64,000 nt of DNA, taken from the NCBI GenBank assembly GCA_003290165.1, contig QNQO01009173.1:1-64000 (forward strand). Reading direction: 5' to 3'. The notes below the pieces were generated by a model, which saw only the letters and a list, made by a program, of their open reading frames with translations, made no database searches and was not told the origin of the DNA. This document shows positions 24,801 through 35,135 of the stretch, one piece after another. Position 1 is the stretch's first letter, and the number at the start of each line of letters is the position of its first letter. Both the position numbers and the translations under genes were made by a program. Source of the stretch: Berberis thunbergii. Its lineage: Eukaryota; Streptophyta; Magnoliopsida; Ranunculales; Berberidaceae.

Positions 24801-27800
24801 ATGGTTTAGTATTCAGTCTTCAAAACTGTAAATGAAACAATAAGTAGCATGGCAGAAGAAAACTGTGAACCAGGGAACGGGACCAAGGATGCATGGACAC
24901 GAACACGCGCGTCGTGTCGGACATGAACACGCCACGCCGACTCGACAATTTCCAAAAAACTAGAACTCGGGACACGTCATATATTTTTTTAGTAAGTTAT
25001 ATAAACATAAAAATAATCTAATAAAGTAGAGAAAAAAGTACAGTAGAGAAGAAGTATAAGAGAAAAAAAACAAATTAGATAAGAATAAACAAAGATTAAG
25101 AAGAACCATAGACTACCTCTATGCTTTAGTTGCTTTTGCCCTATTTGTTTGAAATAACAATTAAAAGAGTCATTCACTTGAGATAGATCAACAACCACTA
25201 AATTAGGTGGTCATTTGCAAACATCTAAAAGTAGAAAATAAAACAAAGTTGGTTTTCGAGTCTTAACTGTCCTGACCAAGTTCCAAGTGTATCGGAGGCG
25301 TGTCCAACATATTGACCACATTGATCATGTGTGTGACACCTCCCGACATGTTGACCAAGTGTCCGACGCGTGTCAGAGGTGTGTCGAGCGAGTGTCGGTG
25401 TCGGACACGATGAGTTTTCAAAGAGTTCGTGCTTCCTTGACGGAGACTTAAAAACCAAGGAAAGTCATATCATGCCAAGATTTTCATGAATAAGATAAGT
25501 TGTACAAAAAGGAGTATACATATATATAGATGGATCAACATCCAATCATTTTTGGCATAACTTGCTGCTTTGAAACTCTTTAAAAAAATCGTCAAATTCC
25601 CCATTCCTATAAATTTTAAAGGTCAAGAGCTCCGTTGCCGAAAGAGAAGAGAAAGAATTTACACCAGATCTCGTGAGATAAAGATAGTGGGACATGTGGA
25701 TCAAATTACTCCCCAAAATAGGTTAGGTTTGAGTCCATCATCAAAATCATTAAGTTGGCTGCTCTTTTAAGTGCGCCGAGGTCTTGTAAAATAAAAACCA
25801 CGCCCAAGGTCTTGGGTGGTTAAGTTGAGGACAATATTGATGCAAGGTGAGGGGTGGCTATAACTCCAAATGAAATGTTATTTCAATAGTATTACATTCA
25901 AAATATGAGTCCAAATGCTACCATAAAGAGATATGATTAATTCAAGTCGATGGATCAACTTAGCTCATATTTGTTATCAAACCTCAGAATTCAAACTACT
26001 GATTTGGAATACTGTCTAGTGTCTACACAGACCAACTAAAGAATAAAGGCATGCATGCAATGCATGTTCAAGGAAATCAGTATGACACATTTGACTAGTG
26101 ATATATACCTTTGTATTTTCAGTGGCATATCCCTGTTCTGGGGATACTTCTCGAATGCTAAACCTCTGTTTTTCTGCAAGAGTTAAATTCATATCTGATC
26201 TAAGAGAGTTCGCAAACTGAGTCTCTTGGTCAAACCACGATGTGAAGCAGTCAGTATTGACATCAGATGTACTCATGCCTGAAGAGTGCGCAGAAAATCC
26301 AGGTATGTCAGCATTTAGAGACAGCAACTCGGAAGTTGGTGATTCAAGAAGGTTGTCAGAGCCCAATAGAAATTTTCTAGCTGCTGACAGGTGCAGACGC
26401 AAATTACTGTCTGATGTTGGATTTGAGGTACTCTCGTGTGATAAATTTTCACTTACATACGCCCCTTGATGATTCCAGTTCTCAGGCTGCTCAGCCAGGT
26501 TGGTAGATATCTTACCAACTTCTAAGTGAAATGGCTTCTCCTGTATAAATGTCAACATTGGTAGAAATTGCAAATGTTTGAAAAAAGTCATAATAACCAT
26601 TATAATAGAAGTAGACATATTATTTCTCTATAGTACTATCTACATAAATCTTATTATTATTAAAAAAAATTATAATTCATTTTTAGAGTTAATAGCTCTA
26701 CATAAGAACCTTCCTTTTTCAATAATAGACAACCATTATTTAGTGAGGTTTTGTACAATTATTATGAGGAACATTAATTTAATTACTATTGTTTCTGTTT
26801 TTTGCAGTTATTTTGGTTAACCATCATTTACTTATTATTAGTATTCTTTTTTTTTTTTTGAGAGAGTGATAGAAGATTAAAAAAGAGAAAACTAGAGAAC
26901 CACAAGAAATAGTTTTGAGTTTTTTAACTTACTGCAAATGTATTAGAACTTTTCTCTTGTGAACTCATCCAATTTGGACCTGAACACAGCTCCAGCATCT
27001 CTTTCCAATATGGAGAATCTTTCCTCTCAATTGTATATTCACGACCTGACTGTTGATTTTGCTTCTTTACAGCACCTGCGCAAAATATAACGTATTTTAG
27101 AGTATTCCTCTACATCTTCCTTTCCTTTCCATTCCTCAAGAAGAATATAGAAGGGAATGAAAGTAGGGGTACTCCATTTTTTCCTCCTGTTTTTTCTCAA
27201 TATCCTTGAATGCTGTATACTCTCTCATACAAATAAAAGTGAGGCTTCTTTTCACTTAAAACAAGGAGCGACCTCTGATAGTGGCTATCCTAGGATGTGA
27301 AGTCAACACTATCCATCCCCGAAAGGGCATGTCATTGCGAAAAAGACCCCGACCTTGGAGTAGTTAACTGATAACATCACAATATATCCTTTTAAGGAAG
27401 GTGAACGATATCTCTCTTTTTTAATGGATAGTCCCACCCATTACACTTGATGCATTAGATGCGACTATTAAGCATCACTCTCTAATTCTTCAGGATATAT
27501 TATCCTTGGAAAGGGCGGTCTTTTTCTATCACTAGCAAAAGAAAACTGGTCTCTTGGACCTACATAAAACTGACTGGCAAGAGTTTTCAAACTAAGGTTT
27601 TAGATCCATTGAAGAAATTCCAGATCATGCAAAAAAATTTACTTAACTAGGTGTGGGTTTCCCTAGTTTTAAGAGTATTTTCTGCTTAAGAGGAAATAAT
27701 ATCATATCTTGTGCTATCTCTTCGTCCTAGGTTAAGTCCGCTCTATGCTTGTGCAATTAAAATAATGATAGAAAATAAATCAATAATTCTACTTTTCGTC

Positions 27801-30800
27801 CTAAATAGTCAATTGGAAGAATTTACTTATAACTCTCTCTCTCTCTCTTCCTTATATGCTGTCTCAGCATAGCCTGCAGCTTTTTCTCGGAATAGTGCAA
27901 TAATCTCCAATCACAATTAAATAAAACAGAAAAGGGGATCAACAGCAACAATAATACAAATGGCTAAGAGAAAATATTTATATATACCTGACTTTCGTAG
28001 AAACATGCCATCTTGTACCCCAGCACTTTCACAATGTTTTGGAGGGCATTGTAGGGGTTCAAACTCGTACCTATTCAATCTGTCACCTTCTAGAAGTCTT
28101 AAATCCTCCAATTTCTCACTCTGATTATCATAAGTCGAAAGTTCTGCCATGTCATTGTCATTCAAACTCAATTGTTCCTCAAGCTTTCGTAGTGCTTGGC
28201 TAACATCAGCCTCTGGTGAACTATTAAAATTCCCTGATTGGTCATTAGCATCCAAATGAACCACCCCATTATTCCTCGCCGGAATACTAGAACTCACTTC
28301 CACAGAGCCAGGACTAAATGAAGTCTGATATGATTCCTGGTATTCACTAACTGCAGAAGTAGAACCTGGAGGTTGGGCAGTACTAAAGCTGGGGCTCTGA
28401 CTTGGAGTATAAGCAGATCCTGGTGAACCATGTGAAATTGATCCGACGCCGTGCCTTACCTGAAGTATATAAAACTTAACAAGTTAAAACCTTAAACTCA
28501 ACCAAGCATTGTAAACAAGGAATATTTATGCCGGAGTTGCTTCTTCTAAATTCTGTTTTCAGTGGAGATGGAAGTTGCAATATTAATCTTCTTTTTCTTG
28601 TTAGGTTAACAATAATAGCTCATGGTTGAATATGAAAACGAATAAACTGAGAAAAAGCATGACATAAGTTCAAATTATCAGTAACACACCTCATTGATTT
28701 CTCTATAATGAACAAGAACAATGTGCTCGTATGCCCTGCAAAATTAAAATCATAAGTATCTCAATCTGAACCTTTAAATATATACATTTTGCATACCTTA
28801 ATGCATCTCATGCAATTTAGGAACTCAGAAAAACGTTAACATGTTTAGACTCATACAGACTAAAATGGATGTCTAGAGTATAATTCATTCAGTTCTCCAG
28901 TCAATTTTTCATTTGACGGAACAGCCTATCATACACATGCTTTCGACATGCACATGCTTCAGTTGCACAAGTCCAATTGGGTGGGACCTAATCGTATATG
29001 TCACTGCATAGTACATGCAGACAGATCACATATGTACCTATTGGCATTACCTACAAGTCTGTGACAAACGTGTATACTAATGGTTGCCTCTGGCAACCTG
29101 AAGTGTTTGGCACTTCATGAAGACACTTGGCATTCCAAATAACTTCTCCACCTTCACTTTGGCATCCATCCTAGTCAAGTGTCTTTGGCATCTACTCCAC
29201 CTGAAATCCCCTCAGCACTCTTCAAATCCCCCCAACATTCCCTTTCATGTGTCTTCGACACTTCAGTTCAATATGCTTTGTATCATGACTACCTCATTCT
29301 ACTGCAAATATCTTCAAAGTTCAAAATCCAATCTTAATGTGTGTATGTGTGTGTGGTTGGGCAGCTTAAAATTCGAAAACCCTCTAGGGCATAAGTAGTT
29401 GTCTGTACAACTTAACAAGTCTACCTGAAGAGTTGGATGGAACTAACGTTTTGCAGAATTTGGGTACCAAGTATGCTTCTAAACCATCGACAAATAGGAC
29501 ACCGTGAAAATAAAATCGCAGAAATATGGTGAACAATGGGATAAGGTAAACTAAGAATGTTATGGTTTGAGGAAAAACAGACATTTTTCTTCTGCAAAAC
29601 AACAAAAATTCAAATTGACTTACGGATCCAATATCCAATAGCTTCGCCTCTGAAAATTAGGATTCAACTCTCCATGGGCATAATAACAATTCAAAGCTTC
29701 AACACTCCCAACCTAGAAACACATGAAATTTTGAACTTCATGAACATGGAAATGCATTTTCAACAGAGAATACACAATTTACATTCTGAGAAATCCAGTT
29801 GTTCTTAATCAACTAACTTGAGTAAACTAACACATCAATAGAAGCATTTATGTTCCCATGAAATCACACTAACAATCCTCTCATCATAAAAGATAGGCCT
29901 AGAAAACAATAAGTTAAAAAAAAAAAAAAAAAATTGTGTTCTAGGAGTAACCAAAAGATCACAGGAGTTAATCACAAAAGTACAGGTCTACTGTATAATC
30001 CTATTGTCGGGATAAGAATAAATGATAAAAATCTCATTCCACTACTGCACCCATTTGAAAAAGCGAGCAAGGTAGAATTTTAAATAAATAAGTATGACTA
30101 ACATGATATTATTTTGCTTTGAGAAATTTTCTCATGTACTAGATTTTCTTGCGAAATAAATAAAAAATGCCTTCCTGAACTATAGGTGCATTAAAAAACA
30201 AAAAAAGATGTGCAGTCATTACTATTGTCTAAAGGCAAAAAATAAGGTAAATTCCCTAGCAAACCTTGAGTCTTTCATGTGCTTCCCCCACAGTTTTTCC
30301 ATCCTTCTTTTTTCGCCAAATATGGCCATCTTTCCGGAAGAAACGGAGAACCCTTTTGTTGAAAAGGAACAGAGACCCACCTATCAAGAGATCCAGTAAA
30401 CAAACACAATGTTGTACTCATAAGAATCCCCTAATACCATCTCATAATGGTGGTGAATAAATAAAGAAATCGTGCCATAGCATTGAGAAAAATAAGCCAA
30501 TGTTATGTGCTATAACAAAATCCTACAACATAAGAGAAAGTGCTGAAGTTACTGATTGGTTTCTGAGGGGCCACTTCTGTCAGTTGATGTTTCTCATGAT
30601 TCTGTAAAATAAAGAGAACTTCTGCCGGCTTCAGCCAACGATTCTGAGCTTCTTGAACAAGCTCTTTCATATCATATCCTAAGAAGAACAATTCAGTCAA
30701 AAACAGCCAGTAACATGTAAATATTTTCTTATTATTAAATTTCAATTTTGTTAGTTACAAGAAATACTATACAACACAAGGCCAACAATAAAGAGAGCTT

Positions 30801-31359
30801 AAGGTTATCTAACAGCAACCCATTTTACCAGACAGAAAATTTTACCCTAATTGTAGGATTTAGCAAATCCCAATACTCACAGATTGTTTTTCAAGATGCA
30901 TAAAATCCTATCACATATCATCCAAACTTTCCAATACATAAAAAGGGCAAACTTTTCTTCAAAAGTTTCCAATGTAGACAACATCTCAGAAGAGTTTCAA
31001 TAGAACAACTAACCAAACCAGTTGAGTAAATGAAACCCAATCTCTCTAACCCAAAAGACAAACAAGTGAATGCAGAGTGAAGACTCAATCTCCCCTCCAT
31101 ATAAAACACACGTTAATATCCATACCCTGTGAAATAAAACCTCCCAAGTAGTGAACCCAATAAATTACACTGTAACACAAACAATATAAGCTACAAATTG
31201 TTCAAAAATACAGAACAATTAATTGATAAATAACTAAAAGGGGTAGTTTAAAAACTTGAATTGAACTAAAAACAACCCTAAATTCCAGAAAGTGAAGAAC
31301 AACAATCAAAATCCAATAGATAGAATTCAAACTCGAATCATACCAGTATTTTGCTGCAT
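21900..31359 (-). CDS. CAMTA4: Calmodulin-binding transcription activator, CAMTA4-type
   Basis: Twelve exons rebuilt with consistent phases give 1030 residues: 31359-31344, 30678-30553, 30380-30265, 29712-29624, 28735-28690, 28459-27988, 27075-26933, 26540-26109, 24791-24112, 23647-23065, 22523-22233, 21998-21900. Domains in order: CG-1 DNA-binding domain (about residues 8-130; RWLKPAEVLFILQNHE, NKRVLRFFRKDGH, LNCYYAHGE, YEHIVLVHYRE); variable acidic region; TIG domain (from 481); ankyrin repeats (about 680-760; GWTALHWAACFG); three IQ motifs (about 817, 873, 898; RIQSAFRAHSFRRR); and a calmodulin-binding segment (about 917-938; ILDKVVLRWRRRG). The family binds CGCG-box promoters in the nucleus under Ca2+/calmodulin control. 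Motif wording and size fit Arabidopsis CAMTA4 (about 1016 aa) best. No disabling lesion was seen. The tiny first coding exon (16 nt) is read as MQQNT. Confidence 0.93.
24884..25439. mobile_element. hAT-like element inside a CAMTA4 intron
   Basis: Inverted termini CAAGGATGCATGGACACG and, reversed, CAAGGAAGCACGAACTC. Subterminal regions are rich in GTGTCGG/GTGTCCGAC words. The flanks AACGGGAC and ACGGAGAC are similar but not identical, so the 8-bp target duplication has decayed or is off by a base. It is about 556 bp, has no transposase, and lies wholly in the 1317-bp intron between exons 8 and 9. Its ends resemble those of the 56724-57973 element. Confidence 0.65.
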
Positions 31360-31880
31360 CGTATCGTATCGGCTTTGATTTTGACTACAGCTAGTGACAA
31401 CAACTGGATGATGATGATGATGATGATGAGTTGAAGATAGAAACGTCTTTCATTGAAATCTGAAATGAAGCTAACAAGCTTTAAAACGGAAGAGCGGAAA
31501 TGGAACTAAATAAATTTGCAGATTTTTATCAAGAAAATCAAGATGCACATAAAACCCTAGAAAAGGTAAGCAAAACAGAGAGCTTGGAATTAGTGAAGAA
31601 TCAAATTGCATTGACTGACTCTGAAAAAGAGTGGAAGCTGTGTTGTGTTCAAATGACCAAACTAGGCCAGCCAGCCAAAGCATGACCTATTTGCGTTACC
31701 ATCATCATCTTATCTTAATCATCAAAAGCCCATTCCCGATGCTTCCGGATCGGATTGGCTAGATGTATTTTGATTATTCAAGCTCAATGATGTTTTTCGT
31801 CATTGTCATCGGCATCCTCTCTGTCTACACCATCCATTAATTTGTCAATCTAAACATTTTTCTAATTGGCATCATGCTTG
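31360..31880 (-). promoter_or_regulatory. Upstream/5' leader region of CAMTA4
   Basis: The minus-strand leader carries a CAT trinucleotide run (seen as GATGATGAT at about 31410-31430), which gives ATC/CAT triplets but no in-frame upstream start. I see no convincing TATA box. An RTE LINE remnant begins shortly beyond. Confidence 0.35.
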
Positions 31881-32240
31881 ATCTGACCAAACCACGTTAA
31901 ACGATTTTCTTGAATTTTGCACCTATGGGAGCTACACCTGAGTATCTTCTAATTCTTTCATTCATAATTTCATCTTTACGTATTTTACCACACATACTCA
32001 TTTCTGCTACCGTCATCTTACGTGTATGTTGTCTCGTAGTAGTCTAACATTTTCAACCGTAGAACATATGGCTGATCGAACAATTGTTTATAACATATTT
32101 TTTTTTAACCTTGCAAACATCATTATATCGCATAATACTTCTAACGTCATTCTCCAACCTAACATTTCAATACAATACACGGATTAAAAAGTATATATCA
32201 ACTCTGATTTCAGCTTCAGCATTTTTAACAAACAAGATTT
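31880..32240 (-). pseudogene. RTE-type LINE ORF2 C-terminal remnant
   Basis: Minus-strand translation, with frameshifts, gives the signature tail of plant RTE reverse transcriptases: MTVAEMSMCGKIRKDEIMNE, RIRRYSGVAPIGAKF and, one frame over, ENRLTWFGQIKHDA. A degraded 'RPAMLYG.ECW' region lies just upstream. Only the distal part of ORF2 is present and it is interrupted by stops. Confidence 0.7.
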
Positions 32241-32890
32241 GGGATGGTAGAACAAAGAATGTGAATCTATCTATTGGATACCTTTGTAAACTGAGATAAT
32301 TTTATCATCTTCTTTTTTCAGTTGTGTAATCAATTATGTAAGAAATCCAACCCCTAGATAGAAATTTATGTATACTTTAGGATTAGAAAAATTAAACTGA
32401 AACAATTATAGATATGAGCCCCAAAACCAACTCATTGACATTTCTAAGGAATAACCATTAAAATTGCTTTCAGGGTCCCATATTGGTAGTTGGAGAAGAA
32501 CCTCCCCATTAAATCGTTCTTGTACATGAAAAAAGATTGCTAGGGATGATTTGGTCATCTCAGCTGAATAGAATATATAACACTGACCTCTGTATAACAT
32601 GGGGATCCAACTTTGGGGTCAGTCAATATCCATTTGAATATGCAGATTAGGTAAACGTGTAAAACATAAATGGATTATTTTGCGTATTCCACTAAAAATA
32701 GTTTGGAAGTTTTTTTAAGGAAATGAATTTTTGACAACTCCACTTTTGCGGAAAGACACCACCCCTTTTGTAAGATATGTTGATGGACAACACTATTCAT
32801 TTTCTTCCCCACCTTCTATATTTTATCTTCACAGCAATTGAGCAGCATCACTTGCTTACCCTGCCATCGACGACAACACCACCACGCCAT
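32241..32890. other. Intergenic, nothing recognised
   Basis: AT-rich spacer between a LINE remnant and nested hAT elements. No supported feature. Confidence 0.35.
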
Positions 32891-32898
32891 GCTCCATC

Positions 32899-34288
32899 CA
32901 GGGGCGGAGCCAGAATTGCTGACAAAGGGGGGCAAAAAAAAAGTTTGAAAATACCAACTTGCCCCTAAACGTTGTTTTTCGAATCTAATGAAGATTTTTT
33001 TTTCTTTTTTAACTCTCAACTAGGGGTGGCCATCCCATCCCGCGATCACGTTCCCGTCCCGATCCCGTCCCGTCCTGATTTTTCTGGGTCTTAATGGGAT
33101 TGAATAATTTCATCTCGATCCCGTCCCGTCCCGATCTAGAATGGGATGGGATGGGATGAAGATTTTCAATCCCGCCAATCCCGTCCCGTCCCGAACTAAT
33201 TTATTAATATTAATTATTAAGATTTTTATTAATTATTTATTTTAGAATTGTGGATGCCCATACAAATATACTGATGTATATAACATATTTAATTTTTTAA
33301 CATCTCCGTGAATATCTCACACATCTCCATAAATATCTTGTGTAGGTTAAAGGCCTGCAGAAGAAAATAAGAGAAGTGAAGTGGAGGTAAGATGTAAGCA
33401 CATCAAGCCACTTGTTACAACCACCTTGTTCATTGCTTATAGTATGCAAAGATACCTTGACCTGTTGTTGTGATGATGGTTTACCAAATTTAGCCATTTT
33501 TTTTCTCCTTGATTCACTGTGTTTGTTTTTCTGATCGTTAATTTTTAATTTTATGTTGAACTTTTCTGATTATTGATTAAAAAGTCAAAACGAATTTATC
33601 TATAATGCATACGTATTCAAAGACTTAAATTTATTTAAAATAGTAAAAAAAAAAAAAAAATTGATTCGCGAACTATGGACTGTCTGATGTCTTTTGGTTT
33701 TCAGAATGCATATTTCTAATAGAAGACCCTAAATCACTATATATTGCTTCAAAATTTTTGGATGTTGCTTCAAATTTTTTGCATGCCGTTGATCCCGTCC
33801 CGTCCCGATCTCGTATGAACGGGATGAGTATATCTCATCCCATCCCGTCCCGTGCCCACCCCTACTCTCAACAAACCCACCCTCACCAACCCTCTCACTC
33901 TCTCATCTTCTCCTTCTCTTATATTTTCTCTCCCTCACAAACCCTCTCTCACTCTGTAATCTCCCAACTCTGCCTCTCATCTCACTCCTCTTATATTTTC
34001 ACTCCCAATTTGCTCAACTTCGTAGTAGTTGGCTATATCGAACCCTGAAATGCGAACATATCAGTAACAGATATTTGTACAGAAAGAGGGGATGGGAGAA
34101 CCTAAATTTTTAAAATAATCCATAATTTAATTTTTAGTTGAGTCAAGAGCCAATATTATATACAAAATGGAGCAATCTAAATTTTTAAAGAGGGGCAATA
34201 TAATAAAAAAAAAAGTAATTTAGTGGAATTTTTCAGAAAGATAAGGGGGGCAAATGACCCCCTTAGCCAAAGGGTACATCCGCCCATG
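32899..34288. mobile_element. hAT element (CAGGGGCGGAGCC termini) hosting a second hAT
   Basis: The left end CAGGGGCGGAGCCAGAATTG and right end (reversed) CATGGGCGGATGTACCC are both followed inward by GGGGGGCAAA-type sequence. The flanks are identical: GCTCCATC at 32891-32898 and 34289-34296, a perfect 8-bp target duplication. The interior is interrupted by the complete 33021-33864 element, leaving about 540 bp of the host element. No transposase coding is visible. Its ends belong to the same class as the 7586-8796 element. Confidence 0.8.
33021..33864. mobile_element. hAT derivative nested within another hAT, perfect TSD
   Basis: Termini TAGGGGTGGCCATCCC and, reversed, TAGGGGTGGGCACGGGACGG. 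Identical 8-bp flanks CTCTCAAC at 33013-33020 and 33865-33872. Subterminal CCCGTCCCGATCCCG words recur in both orientations. It is 844 bp without a transposase. The ends are of the same TAGGGGTGGGCA class as the 13094-14646 element, but the subterminal repeats differ. Confidence 0.85.
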
Positions 34289-34296
34289 GCTCCATC

Positions 34297-35135
34297 ACCG
34301 TCGGCCGTACCACCCCACCACCATTTTTCCTCTCTTCCTCTTCTTCTTTGTTCTTGTTCTTCTTCATTTTCTCTTCTCTTCCTTTTATTTTCTCTCTTCT
34401 TTTCTTTCTTCTCCATCGCCCTCTGGTTTTTTTTTTTTTCTGCCCTTAGACAAATTTTTGCGAGTAGGGAACCCCCCCCCCTTGCAGAGGGCAGAAAAAA
34501 AATAAAAATAAAAAAAGTGAGAGAAGAGTGACAGGCGGGCAAGCGGGGCAAAATGTTGTAGTGGTGGTTGAGGTTTTTTATATTGATGGTATCTTCTAGT
34601 AAGTGGTGGTGTGTTTTAGAAAGTAGAGAGTGACAGTGTCCTTCAATAGGTAGCGGTGCGCTTTAGAAAGTAGAGAGTGACAAAGACCCAAAATTGATGC
34701 CTTTCTTATGTCGTCAAAGACCCAAAAGCAACAAAAAAAATATCTTACGAAGTCCACAAACTTGTGATAAAAAATATTATCCAATTTTGTGCAATATGAT
34801 TCATAGTCTAAGTTTTGCTTCTAAGAACATTAACCTCCACAACCAAGATAGGTTGTGAAGATTGGAGCCAAACAAACTGACTAAATTGAAAGACTATAAA
34901 ATGTTAGCTCAAAATTCTCTTGACAATAGTAAATGCTAAACTTACAAATTCTATTTCAGTTGATAATCTTTATATAGGAAGCATGAAGTCCCAACTGATA
35001 CAAGTTGCTTCAACTGATACAAAGTTGCAACTAGGTGGTGACTGTACTGTCAGACAACCAAAATCCTAAGCTTTGTAGAGAAGCGGAAGTCAACCACTAA
35101 CTGCAAACCACCATCAGAGACGGATAAATAAAAGC
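34297..35135. other. 3' flank of the PRKRIP1 homologue with CT-rich repeat
   Basis: A CT-rich, TCTTCCTCTTC-type stretch at 34302-34500 gives long but low-complexity open frames on both strands. It includes a degenerate palindromic GCCCTTAGACAAATTTTTGCG...GGGCAGAAAA segment related to the MITEs at 50623 and 54760. A short tandem duplication (TTTAGAAAGTAGAGAGTGACA) lies at about 34615-34682. The last 200-300 bp probably hold the 3' untranslated region of the neighbouring minus-strand gene. Confidence 0.45.

Noticed and set aside
29117..29398. 93-residue plus-strand frame as an independent gene
   Set aside because: It lies in a CAMTA4 intron, antisense, with no domain, promoter or splice signals.
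34177..34551. Overlapping open frames on both strands (up to 124 residues)
   Set aside because: They are low-complexity K/E/R/F/S runs produced by a CT-rich repeat, with no domain, splice sites or start context, and the same repeat type occurs at 50.5 and 54.5 kb.
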